Assembly (NCBI RefSeq): GCF_024323335.1
Contig: NC_066584.1
Span: 420,895,819-420,959,818, forward strand
Direction: 5' to 3'
Length of the DNA stretch: 64,000 nucleotides
DNA from: Lathyrus oleraceus
Lineage: Eukaryota > Streptophyta > Magnoliopsida > Fabales > Fabaceae
The translations under genes and the position numbers were made by a program. The notes below the pieces were generated by a model, which worked only from the letters and a program-made list of their open reading frames with translations, made no database searches and had not been told where the DNA came from. Shown here in pieces: positions 26,394-37,000 of this stretch; positions within the stretch are counted from its first letter, which is position 1, and each line of letters begins with the position of its first letter.

Positions 26394-26909
26394 ATACATA
26401 AAATGATGAATGAAAGAACTTCCCTTGATTAAATTTGATCAGAGGTTGAGATTGCTTCATGGGCGAGGCACAGTCAAAGCACATTGAAATTAGGGTTTCC
26501 TTGGGAAACAATCTTCAAGCCCTTTGGCTTATCTTGATCAAATTGGCAAATTGAGATACTTGGGAGACGTATATGGTGATTAGGAACTTTGTGGACCATT
26601 GTCATGCTTTTTCTCTTCTTCATCTAGCCCTTGGATTGGGCTTAGGAGCCTCCTAGGAGCATTGTGGAGCACATGATCACTTGAGCTTCAAAACAAAAAG
26701 AGTTAGTGACATATTTTTGTGCTTTTGGTTAGTAATCAAATAAGAAAAGCAATAATATACAATACAAGCATGCTTGGTGGTCTCAAAACACTCAAACAAG
26801 TCCCAACCCTAGGGTTAAGGAGCCAAACATGCTATGATCCTCGAGGCAATGCACTTGTGCAATAACATGATACCATGAGGGATCTTAGGGTCAAAATTAG
26901 GGTCTTACA
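26394..26909 (-). repeat. 5' (U3) end of the H LTR
   Basis: 516 bases to the right of solo copy 3. The plus-strand end, GGGTCAAAATTAGGGTCTTACA, is the reverse complement of an Ogre LTR start. A's RT continues in the next base, and the adjacent ATGAT (26910-26914) is the only visible candidate for H's target duplication. Confidence 0.75.
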
Positions 26910-28832
26910 ATGATGCACAAGGAGATCGAGGTTTATGTGGATGATACGATAGCCAAATATCAACAGAGGTAGACCACTTAGATCATCTTTTGAAATTGTT
27001 CAAACGTTTGAGAAAAATCAGCTTGGTCTAAATCCCAACAAATTCACATTTGGGGTACAATATGGTAAGTTACTTGGTTTCATTGTTAGTCAGAAAGGTA
27101 TCGAGGTGGACCCCAATAAAGTAAAAGCTATAAGAGATATGCCTGCACCAAAGATAGAAATATAAGTCTGAGGTTTCCTCCGAAGGTTGAACTACATTTC
27201 TAGGTTTATCTCAAATATGACCACAACCTGCTCTCCGGTCTTCAAGCTATTGAGAAAAGATCAAGCTGTGGTATGGAATGAAGACTATCAAAATGCTTTT
27301 GATAAGATCAAAGAATATTTGCAAGAGCCTCTCATCCTACTTCCCCCTATTGAGAGTAGACCTTTGATAATGTATCTTACCGTGCTCAATGAATCCATTA
27401 ATTGTATCCTTGGTTAACAACATGAGACGGGTAAGAAAGAGCACGCCATTTACTATTTGAGCAAGAAGTTCATAGACTGTGAGACAAGGTACTCGATGCT
27501 TGAGAAAACCTGTTGTGCACTAGTATGGGCTTCCAAGCACCTCCGCCAATACATGGTGAATCATACTACTTGGTTGATCTCGAGAATGGATCCAATCAAG
27601 TATATCTTTGAGAAACCTTCTCTGACCGACCGGATTGCTCGTTGGAAAATTCTATTATCCGAGTACGATATTGAGTATCACACCCAAAAGACAATCAAAG
27701 GAGTATCCTCGCTGATTATTTGGCACATCAGCCTATTGAGGATCCTCAATCTGTGCAGTTTGACTTTCCTGATGAAGATGTTATGTATTTGAGAATGAAA
27801 GACAATGATGAGCCACCTATTAAAGAAGGTCTTGAGCCTGGATCCATTTGAGGTTTAGTGTTCGACGGTGCTGTCAACATGTATGGACATGACATAGGAG
27901 CTGTAATTATCACTCCTCGAGGTTTACATATACCTTTCGCAACAAGGATGGATTTTGATTGCACCAAAAACATCGCAGAGTACGAGGCATCCATCATTGG
28001 TTTGGAAGAGGCTATTGATATGCGTATCAAATTTCTTGAAGTGTTTAGTGACTCGGCTCTTATCATTATTCAGATTAAAGGAGAGTGCGAAACTCTTCAT
28101 CCGGGTTTGATCCCATATAGAGATTATACCAGGAGATTGTCTACTTTCTTTACTAAAGTAGATCTCTATCACATCCCTCGAGACGAGAACCAGATAGCAG
28201 CTGCTCTTGCTATGTTGTCCTCCATGTATCTGGTGAATTTGCATAGAGAAGTTCCCTCCATCACTATCCAGACACGTGATAAACCTACATATATCTTCAG
28301 TGCCGAAGCTGTGTCATATGAGAAACTGTGGTTTTATGATATCAAGTGTTTTCTTGAGAAGCAAGAGTACCCGCTTGGGGCGTCTAACAGAGATAAGAAG
28401 ACCTTGGGGCAGTTGTCAGCTAATTTCTTCTTGAATGGGGATGCGCTCTACAAAAGAAACTTTGACATGGTCTTGCTCAGATGCGTGGACAAACACGAAG
28501 CAGACATGTTAATGACAGAAGTACATGAAGGGTCTTTTGGCACGCGTGCCAATGGATATTCTATGGTAAGAAAGATGCTCAGAGCTGGTTATTATTGGCT
28601 GACTATGGAGTCATATTGTTACCAATATGCTAGAAAATGCCAAAATGTTAGATATATGCAGACAGAGTACACATACCTCCTACACTTTTAAATGTGATAT
28701 CTTCACAATGGCCCTTTGCAATGTGGGGCATTGATATGATCAGTATGATTGAACCGAAGGTGTCTAATGGACATCAGTTTATTCTTGTGGCAATTAATTA
28801 CTTCACTAAATGGGTTGAAGCCGCATCATATA
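26910..28832 (+). pseudogene. pol: RT C-terminal part, RNase H and INT start of element A (broken)
   Basis: Starts MMHKEIEVYVDD: the RT catalytic YVDD is at 26934-26945. A 1-nt loss follows within 20 bases, then the RT thumb and connection (GFIVSQKGIEVDP). A degenerate Ty3-type RNase H follows (27187-27720: HAIYYLSKKF, LEKTCCALVWASKHLRQYM). Next is a second RNase H (27858-28230: VFDGAVNMYGHDIGAV, AEYEAS, SDSALI), whose last motif is ENQIAAALAML, so the final catalytic Asp is Ala. The INT zinc-binding region (EVHEGSFGT, then RKCQ) is frameshifted near 28640, and INT continues as WPFAMWGIDM and FTKWVEAASY, where element D cuts it at 28832. Stop TAA at 27415-27417 and others. Confidence 0.85.
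28828..28832 (+). repeat. Presumed target-site duplication ATATA left of D
   Basis: ATATA before the TG of D's LTR. Its partner should lie just after D's 5' LTR, beyond base 64000. Confidence 0.4.
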
Positions 28833-31800
28833 TGTAGCAGGGTATTCGTTACCATTAGAGATATTGATTAAATCCAAGGTAAACCATACAAGTCGAGTCG
28901 CCACCGCACTTCTATTTATCCAAAGGAATGGTTAGCAAGCGAACAAAAACCTAAAAGTTTTATCAAATAAAAAACTAGTAAAAATGTCAGAGATCTGGGT
29001 AAGAGGGTTGGTTATGCAATGGGAAGGTTTTAAGCACCCAAAACATCCTAGGTACTCCTAGGGAGCCCTTTTCACACTTGTTGTAAGGTTGGTACTTTGT
29101 GAAAGTTTATTTGTGCAAACATGATTGAAGAGATGAGAAGAGAATATACAAGTTATTTACATTTTTTGTTTGGATGGATAAACCCATTGCCTACGTACCA
29201 TCTTAAAAAAAGATTAGGATCAAAACCTCGTAGTTCGGGGTAAAAATCTCAAAATGAGTTGGTGAATTGATTGGTCCAAAAGCCTTAAGGTCTTTTGTTA
29301 TCCAAGGGAGAAAACTCAACCTAAAACCACAAATCCACCATGTGAGGATAGCTTCAACATGCTGGTGAGGGGTTAACCCTATAATAAGCATGGAAGACTC
29401 ATTGTCCATCACTAAGGATATAGGTGAGTATTACATCTACCTCAAGGATAACTCAAACCTAATAGCTAAGGGTTATGAAAAATTTGATTAAGAAGGTGGC
29501 CATTGAAACCACAAAAAGGCATTTGAATGGGTTATATTTACCAATGAAAAATATGTACAAAATATGGTCAAAGTTGATTTAAGGATTCAATTCAAAATAA
29601 GTGTTATGAAAAGAGTTGGAAAATCAAAAGCATAAGGCTTAGGTTTCTAATGTTTGAAAACAGATGTTAAATGTTTGCACAAAAGTTTTGGCTTGGGTTA
29701 GAGTGGAGAGAAGAAGAAGAATGGCTAAAGTCCTAGACATACAAGAGATAAGGGATAAGAGAACAAGACCACAAAGGGAGTTCCTCTCTTGAGATCATAT
29801 TGATGATCCAAGTAGCTCCCATCCTTTGGAATATGCAAGCAAAATAATAGTAAGCTCAAGCAATCAACAATCAATTTAGCTCTGGGAAAGTTCCTCAATG
29901 GCTCTTAGATCTCTCTCTTAGAAGCTCATGGCAATGATTCCTCACTTAGGCTCAATGTTGGAATCCCTAGCACAAGAACACACACATTAAAAAGTTCCAT
30001 CAAACAATCAAGAATGAACAAGAAGGAGTTTTAGAGATTGGTTCTTTCAAAGTTCTCTTCAACATTTATAGCATTCTAAAGGCCCAATGCCTAGTTGCGC
30101 TTTGACTCCACATTTGCATAGGGAAAGTCCTAAAGTCTAAGTCCATTTTGTCCATTTCTTTGCATTTGGTCCACAACAATCAAAACAAAACACAAGCATA
30201 ATGATATATACACAAATATGTGCTCAAGTGAGCAAAAGGCAAATTGCATTAACATAAACATGTGCTCAAGTGATCAAAGGAAAAAAATCAAATGAATAAT
30301 ATATACAAGAATAATAAATTGCATAAAAGTAAAGGGAAAAAAGTAAATGTTAATTGTTAATGGTTAATGTTAGTAGTTAGTGTGCCATAAGGCAAATTTA
30401 GCGCTATGTTAAGCAATCGTAATTGGACTTATGTAGAAGTCACAACTATCTAAGGCCGGTCAATAATAATGTAAGCAACAACACAAGTTAGAAGTCTTGA
30501 TTAGTGAACCAAGTTCCAACAACTTGCCATGCCAAAAAGAAGATGAGAAATGATCTTGTATTGGTTTAAGTCCTTTGCATGATTTAAGAAGCAATCTATC
30601 CTTAATGCAAAGCCATTCACTTGATCATTTGATCAAGATGAATTAGATTTAAATCAAGGAAGATTAAACCTCCCTAATCAATGCTAAGTTATCAACCTTA
30701 AACTCATTGATCAAAAAAAGAAAAGAAGAAGAAGAAGATGAAGGAGATGGATAATAGAAATGAAGAAAATAAAGTGCCTCCAATGAAAAGGAATGTACCA
30801 ATCCATAAATGTTGACCAAAGATAGGAGAGATCAAGGTCAAACCCTCAAAATCAGAAATGAGATGAAGATTGGAAGTCAAGAAATAAACAAAATATTTTT
30901 GGCATTTTTTAATATTTGAAAATAAACTTGAATTAAAATATTAAAGAAAGGTCAAACTTCAAAATCACCTCAAATCAACTTTAAAAAGTCCAAGTGAATT
31001 ATCCCAAGTTCAACAAGGTCAAACAAAGTTTGACAAAGAGTTTTAGCATTTTTAAAAGTCAGAAACTTATTTTTATCAATTAAAAATGAAGAAAACTAAC
31101 CTAATTGAACTAAAATCTCAAATAAATCTCAAATCAATAAATAAATTGATGAGAATATTTTTCATAGATCTATCATCATTCAAAGAGGTTGAGAAAATAT
31201 TTTTGTATTTTTTGAATATCAAAAACTATTTAAAATAAATTAAAAATAACCAGAAACGAGAAAATTCACAAAAAATATCAAATGATAAAATAACAAATAT
31301 TAAAATCATTTTCAGAAACTAGAATTAAAAAGAAAAATAATGCAATTGGTCCCATATTTTTTGGAATAAAATGAGAGAGTTATGAATTTTTGAAATAAAA
31401 TGGAATTAAAGAAAATAAACAGAAATTAAGGAAAATAGAAAAATCAGGAAGCGTTGGATGACTTCATTAATTGACGTGGCAACATCCAATGGATCAGGAG
31501 CGCGTGCGTACCATAGTCATTAGTCAACTGAGAAACATATTGAATTAAAAAAAGTCATAACAATGGAGCGTGTAGATTAGATCTGGAGATTGAGATCAAT
31601 GGCTCACATTGAATCTGGCAATGAGACGGTGGCCAGCGCCACCATCTTCTCCGGTGAGTTTCGGAGAAGGTCAAAAAATGCAGAGACTCAAATGCTCACT
31701 AAAATGGACGATCCAGGCACCATTCGAAAGGTGAAGTGATTTACATCACTCCTATATCACTCACTTCCACTCTAGATTCCTATTAAGAGAGAAATCAGAG

Positions 31801-32030
31801 ATGGAAGTTTGGTGATGTTCAACTGAACTTGCTCGATTTCAACAATTAAGCACTCAATAATAATGCCTCTATAGAGAGGACATCAGACCACACAATATCA
31901 AGGTTAATGGATCAAAGGATAAGGAGATTCGAAGCAAAAACCAGTTGATCCAAACCTTTGGATTATGAAGATTTGAGTCCCTTTCCTTCGTTCCTTTTGT
32001 AAAACAGAACTTCAATAGATCAAATGATGA
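28833..32030 (-). repeat. 3' LTR of element D, U3 end missing
   Basis: The plus-strand left end is the LTR terminus (U5 side). It carries the reverse of GGTGGCGACTC near 28895-28907, the ACTACGAGG and TACGTAGGCA module at 29188-29240, and a minus-strand TATA at 30064-30070. Similarity to the H spacers runs to about 31985, then changes to 3'-UTR type sequence by about 32040. Complete relatives are about 4.7 kb and have a further 1.7-1.9 kb ending in a TCTTACA terminus, so this LTR lost its U3 start and the polypurine tract. The exact junction is uncertain by some 50 bases. Confidence 0.75.
30064..30070 (-). promoter_or_regulatory. TATA box in D LTR
   Basis: Minus-strand TATAAAT preceded by GAATGC. 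It is positioned as in the related solo LTR of A. Confidence 0.45.
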
Positions 32031-34125
32031 AGGTCTAGGAACTGGGTATATAATAGGTGACCGACCAGGGCGTGAATTGGGGAATATTCCCAAGACACTC
32101 ATCATCCAAAAGAGGGCTAAAAAGAAAACTCGATAACAGGATGGGCATTCAACTCCGCAAAAAAGGGTACGAATCTTACTCGACTGGGGAAGAACAAGGA
32201 CTTCGACCAAAGAGTGCATGAGATATATTATCTATTACCGTCAGAACATAGATAACATACTCGCATGGAAGATTATCCACAACCGGTTACTGGGTTAATA
32301 AAGGATAAATCGACCGAAAAGAAAGGACATCGGGAATACCAAAAAATAGGTATAAAATGATGACCGATCATTACCGATAAACGGCAAATGAAAGATAACT
32401 CGCCGGGGATACATTGACAAAGGCAATGATCCGAGAGACAAACTCAAAAAGGGTGAAGGACTATCAATACCGAATATTGGATAATGATAACTGTCAAGGA
32501 GGGGATTACGTCTACCAAATACTGGGTAGAAAACCACGGAAAAGTAACCGTCGTCGGTTAGGATGAATAAAAGGCTAACTCTGCCAAGGGGATAAAAATA
32601 GGGTTTACGACTACCGGTATGAGGGTAGAAAACCACAGGCTCCACCGTGGAAAAGAGGGATAATTACTGGTTACTGAGCAATCATTCATCCGAACTACGG
32701 GGGAACTGCAAGGATAATCTCTAGGAGCCAAATCTAGGAACAAGCTAGAGATGCGCAAAGAAACAAGACTCATCCCTATGAGAATATAACTCAATGGGAA
32801 GTTCCATTCCAATATATATGTTGGGAGAAAACAGAAACAACCATCATCCACGAGAACATAACTCAGTGGGGAATATGGAAAAAAGGATAAATATTTTCTG
32901 CTTATGGGGCTGACTCTACATGGAGAGATCAAACACAAACAACCTGCTTGGTGGAATATATTATCAGATAGTAGGGGATAACAAACAAAGATATATGGCA
33001 AAGCATGCAACATGAATATCTGAATGTTAAAAAAATAATATGCATATATGCGTGATTTATGTATGATGAATGCTTACATAACAGACATATCTAACACAAA
33101 TAAGTCCACTGATTGATTGAACGAACATCCGGTACTACATCTCAAGAGAGAAAGCCAGGCTCAATGGAGAACATCCCATCTATCGAGGATCAGGGACAAA
33201 GATCTCTGCAGGGGAATGAACAACAACCAATCCGACTGGGAACAGGATCACGGCAAAGATAAGTTCCGCTAGGGAAGCCGCTCCACCGGGGAAATTATCA
33301 AAGGGGTGATGGATCTTTGTGGGGATAAAGCCACCCATCAGAAGCTTCCAAAGGTCAACCAAATATTATCCCTACCCAAGATCACATCTGCTGATGAGGA
33401 AGGAGGTTGAATACCTTTAACACACACTCTGCTCGGGAGAGGAAACCACAAAAGGTTCTAGAGGAAGAAGATACAAACATGCCAGGAATACGAACAAATG
33501 TCTTACCCTGTCGAGAATCCTACCATCCTTGGGAGAGCACTGAAGACATCCTAGTATCCTTTCATCATTGTGAATGTTCACTTAAATTAGGTTATGAAAA
33601 GTTTAATTATTTAAAAACAATGATATTTCTCAATCAAAACATGCAAAATATTTGTTGAGTAGGAAAAAATAAGAGTGTAAATAATTGGATAAAGGCTCAA
33701 AATTTATTTGATGGAATGGTAGTCTGCAAATGGAAAGACTCCATGGATCTTTACAATTTTGAAATTGGTGATATATATTGGAAAAGGGGCTTCATTGAAC
33801 ATAATGACCATTTCTCCACCAATTCTGAATCCGATGTATTTGAAGCTTTGGTTGATGATGACTGAGCGGGAATCTCCAACGGATGACAGTTTGTAGAACG
33901 AAGTCTTGTCAGGATGCAGTTACTTACCAAATCCCTATTTTTTTTGCCTAGATTGCCCCAGGGCGAGGTACTCAATCTAGCGGGATACATATTTATCATT
34001 TTTTGTTATATGTCTCTAACTTTTGCCTAGATCTCCCTTTCGGGTCTTCAATCCACCGAGACGCTCATTTTTGCCTAAGCCGCCCTTTCGGGTTTTCAAC
34101 TTAGCGAGCTATTCTATTTTTATTT
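32031..34125 (-). other. 3'-UTR of element D
   Basis: About 2.1 kb after INT with no real ORF; the long minus-strand ORFs at 31869-33013 reflect repeat composition. The plus strand shows irregular repeats with ACTGGGTAGAAAACCAC, ACTGGGGAA and TAACCGxCGTCGGT phrases. Next to INT lie three hairpin units (33948-34104). The element end with its polypurine tract is missing. Confidence 0.7.
33948..34104 (-). other. Three RNA hairpin units downstream of D INT
   Basis: Read on the minus strand, three stem-loops lie within 22-178 nt of the INT stop. 34104-34075: CTAAG/CTTAG stem with an inner CCC-GAAA-GGG. 34055-34028: TGGAT/ATCTA (one G-U pair) with CCC-GAAA-GGG. 33980-33948: CTAGATTG/CAATCTAG, eight perfect pairs. 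Each is followed by AGGCAAAA. Element C has the same units with different but still pairing stems, so the pairing, not the sequence, looks conserved. Function unknown. Confidence 0.6.
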
Positions 34126-34807
34126 TTAGGCGAAGTATTTCTTGACTGCATCTGAATTCACATGACGAGTGAAATCCTCCCCATCCATAGATGTAAGTAT
34201 CAATGCACCGCCTGAAAAGGCTCTCTTGACAACATATGGACCTTCATAGTTTGGAGTCCACTTGCCCCTGGAATCGGGCGCGAAAGACAAGACTTTATTG
34301 AGCACAAGGTCACCCTCTCGGAACACACGAGGCTTGACCTTCTTATCAAAGGCTTTCTTCATCCTTTGTTGATATAACTGGCCGTGGCACATGGCAGTCA
34401 ATCTCTTCTCTTCAATCAAATTCAGCTTGTCATAACGACTCTGAACCCATTCATCATCAGTCAACTTGGATTCTATCAAGACTCTCATTGATGGGATTTC
34501 CACCTCTACTGGGAGGACAACCTCCATGCCATAAACAAGAGAGAAAAGGGTTGCCCCTGTTGAAGTGCGGACAGACGTACGATATCCATGCAAAGCAAAT
34601 GGCAGCATCTCATGCCAATCTTTATAGGTAACAACCATCTTCTGGATAATTTTCTTGATATTCTTATTAGCCGCTTCAACAGCCCCATTCATCTTGGGTC
34701 TGTAAGGAGGGGAATTATGATGCGCAATCTTGAACTCGCTACACAGTTCTTTCATCATCTTGTTGTTCAAGTTAGATCCATTATCAGTAATGATCTTATC
34801 TGGCACC
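34126..34807 (-). pseudogene. pol: C-terminal two-thirds of INT of element D (split by C)
   Basis: Open frame with PDKIITDNGSNLNN, YRPKMNGAVEAANKNIKKI, LPFALHGYRTSVRTSTGAT, LVYGMEVVLPVEVEIPS and a C-terminal KWTPNYEGPYVVKRAFSGGA. It ends VKKYFA with TAA at 34128-34126. The second catalytic Asp (34783-34785) and the Glu (34675-34677) are 36 codons apart, the DD35E spacing. There is no chromodomain, as in Tat elements. The N-terminal part lies at 54829-55200, on the far side of inserted element C. Reading upstream of 34807 enters the LTR of C, so the apparent start at 34899 is false. Confidence 0.9.
34803..34807 (-). repeat. Target-site duplication of C, left copy (altered)
   Basis: The minus strand reads GGTGC here and GGTGT at 54833-54829. 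The D reading frame around the site suggests an original GGTGTGCC, so loss of one TG at the left copy explains the mismatch. Confidence 0.55.
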
Positions 34808-37000
34808 TGTCGCATTACGCGAAAAAACGGCGGGAAAACGAAACAACAGAGCCGCCACCGTGCGTTATTTATCCCAAAGGAGGAAAAGGAAACGCTCAAA
34901 GTAAACTTGGAAAGAACATGGTCTCGCGACCAGAGAAAGATGGGATCGGGAGTCGGTTATGCGAAGGGAAGGTATTAGCACCCCTACGCATCCGTCGTAC
35001 TCGACGGGATCCACGCTCAAAAAGAATAGAAGGAAGGTTGCTAAAGAAACTGCTCAAACACTGCACAAGACTGGAATAAAAACACAGATGAAAGACGGAG
35101 GAAACGGGACTCGGCAGGATGTCGCATCTTGGGCCTACGTAGTTTGTCAGACACAAACATCAGAGTCGACGTAGTTCGGGGACAGGGGAAACGTGCTCGC
35201 TAGGATGTCGCATCCTATGCATATGTATCTTCTCTTACCGGAGAAGAATCAGAGCACTCGTAGCTCGGCTAACGCACGCCAAACAAAACCCACGCAGGAA
35301 ACCGACTGTCAATCGCTGGACTTACGTCAGACTCCACACAAACAGGCAAACATGGAAACCGAATGCCAATCGCTGGACTTACATCAGACTCCGGACCAAC
35401 AAACACACACAGGAAACCTACTGCCAATCGATGGACTTATGTCGGACTCCAAACAAAGAAATAAGACACAGGAAACCAACTGCCAATCGCTGGACTTACG
35501 TCAGACTCCAAACACACACAAAGGGGTTGAAAAAGAAAAAGGGCGCCCGGAGAGATCAGCTCATCTCCTGCCTACGTACCTCATCTGGTATGAGGATCAG
35601 GGCGACGTAGTTCCCCTTAACAGGGAAAGAACTTCTAACCTAACCAGAGACAAAGGGAGACCCCAACTACTAGGGAGACTACGACTCGAGCTTAGAAGTT
35701 GTCATGCATACGATCCCTATGTTAAGGTTTCTATCTGACTTGCACAGGGAGCAAGCTTATCCTAACACAGCACAATCAATCAGAAGCACAAAAGCAAGCA
35801 CACACACTATATGCAAACAGATGGGCTCATACAAGGCTAAGCTTTTGTCAAGGGGTCATGTCAACCTCAACAAACAAGCCACTGGAATGGGGTATGATTA
35901 GCTATTAACCCTAACATTGAGAGTTAGGGTGAAGCAGATGAAATGGGAAGTGAGGGTAAGACCTCACAGCTCTTATCCCTGGCCTGGGAGAGCTTCAGAC
36001 AAATGAAAGTGTGGGAGTCCAGAATGTGGGACTCTACTCCACATGACTGACACAACTGGATCTTGGGTTTTTATCCACAATGCATCAACACAATGGTGTG
36101 AGCAAGGTGAATGACACAACTGAATAGCAGGGGATGGATTGCACATCCCTTTTATCTGCCAATTGCCTCTTAAGAGGTCTTTACCTGCTTGGCACAAAAG
36201 TAAACATTCACAAGCATTGCCTCTTAAGGAGGGCTTCAGACAGGTGCCTGCCCACATAACAGGATAGGTCTTCCAGACTACATGAAGTCAGAGAAATTAT
36301 ACCTCAGTGGTTAAGCAACCAAGCAAAGCAAAGCAAAGTTCAAGTGAACTTAAAGCAACTTAGGTACTTTCTTGATGAACAGAAGTTGATTCAGCTTGCT
36401 TCAAGGCCTGGCAATGCTTCAATCCTTCTCCACACTGCTTAAGGAAGTGAATGATGATGAAATGGAAGCTTGAATGCACACGAATCTAGCTCAATCTTCA
36501 GCTGCCATGTATGCTTCAATCTTTGCACATAGCTCAATATGCCACTATTTCCTCTGCTTCCACGTCTAAATCCTCTCAACAATGCCTCAGGATGATGAAT
36601 GGATCAATAGAAAGTACTTTTGTTTAAAGAATTTTGGAAAAAGTTTGAGAGAAATTTTTTGTGATTTTCTTGAATCTAGATCTGAAATGTGTTAATGACC
36701 AAAAACAGTTAGGGTTAAGTATATATATGTTATGCTAATGAGGTTTTAATCATGTTTAAGCCAAAGCCAAAAGTGATTAGCAAGTTGGAAGGTGTTTGTG
36801 CAAAAATGCTTTTTCACCTCACACTCATGCCATGCACGTGAACAGTACATGTTTCTGGCCCAAAATGCCTTAAAATGAGTCCATGCACACTTGTGAATTG
36901 GTTTGGTATGCTCATAATCATTCAAAATGGTTTTATGCAATTTTCTTCCAAAAACTTCATGAATAAACCAAAGGCCATGCAAATGAAATTCATGTCAAAT
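34808..37000 (-). repeat. Truncated LTR copy of C family (left end)
   Basis: Corresponds base for base to 51903-54096 (2,193 versus 2,194 bp). The plus-strand left end TGTCGCATTACGCG is the LTR terminus. The right end stops at GTCAAAT and passes directly to ACATCAAG of D's RNase H. The first 732 bases of the LTR (U3) are absent. It includes the 58-bp repeat (35297-35520) and the TACGTAG module (35133-35181). The minus-strand ORFs here are not genes. Confidence 0.9.
35297..35520. repeat. 58-bp tandem repeat inside C LTR (left copy)
   Basis: Four units starting GGAAACC at about 35297, 35354, 35412 and 35471, each with CAATCGCTGGACTTACGTC followed by AGACTCC or a variant. The partner array in the right LTR is at 52393-52616. 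Confidence 0.8.

Larger units (their letters stand above)
17157..26909 (-). mobile_element. Remains of a minus-strand Ogre-like LTR (H), rearranged, in RT of A
   Basis: The right edge at 26909 is an LTR start on the minus strand (TGTAAGACCCTAATTTTGACC), nearly the same as the solo LTR start at 7282. The spacers 18512-21096 and 22451-25041 are LTR sequence of this type: they share phrases with D's LTR, such as TCAACATAGTCAAACAAGC (30999-31025 in D), and have a minus-strand TATA. The left part of H is missing, because A's RT joins directly to CAGGCTCATAT. Within it, one 1.34-kb solo LTR plus 2.6 kb of H occurs as a tandem series of three solo LTRs and two full spacers. Confidence 0.75.
1190..28832 (+). 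mobile_element. Element A: old Ogre-like Ty3/gypsy element, visible 5' part
   Basis: Plus-strand element in the order LTR, PBS, ORF1, gag, PR, intron-like gap, RT, RNase H, INT. It is interrupted three times: by a solo LTR in ORF1 (7282-11992), by the H-LTR block in RT (17157-26909) and by element D in INT (at 28833). The rest of INT, the 3'-UTR and the 3' LTR must lie beyond the right end of the window, past D. Stop codons and frameshifts occur in every coding region, more densely than in D or C, so it is the oldest of the three. The left edge is approximate. Confidence 0.85.

Noticed and set aside
32295..33013. Long minus-strand ORFs rich in Phe, Pro and Ser
   Set aside because: They come from the repetitive 3'-UTR of D; no domain and no counterpart as protein in C.
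34126..34807. Chromodomain at the integrase C-terminus
   Set aside because: The tail after the GPYVV motif is short and has no aromatic cage pattern; Tat elements normally lack it.
35297..35520. CRISPR-like regular repeats
   Set aside because: Direct tandem LTR repeats of a plant element without unique spacers; no cas genes.
35193..35738. A 181-codon ORF also present at 52289-52834
   Set aside because: Its duplication is explained by the duplicated LTR, and the peptide repeats mirror the 58-bp DNA repeat.
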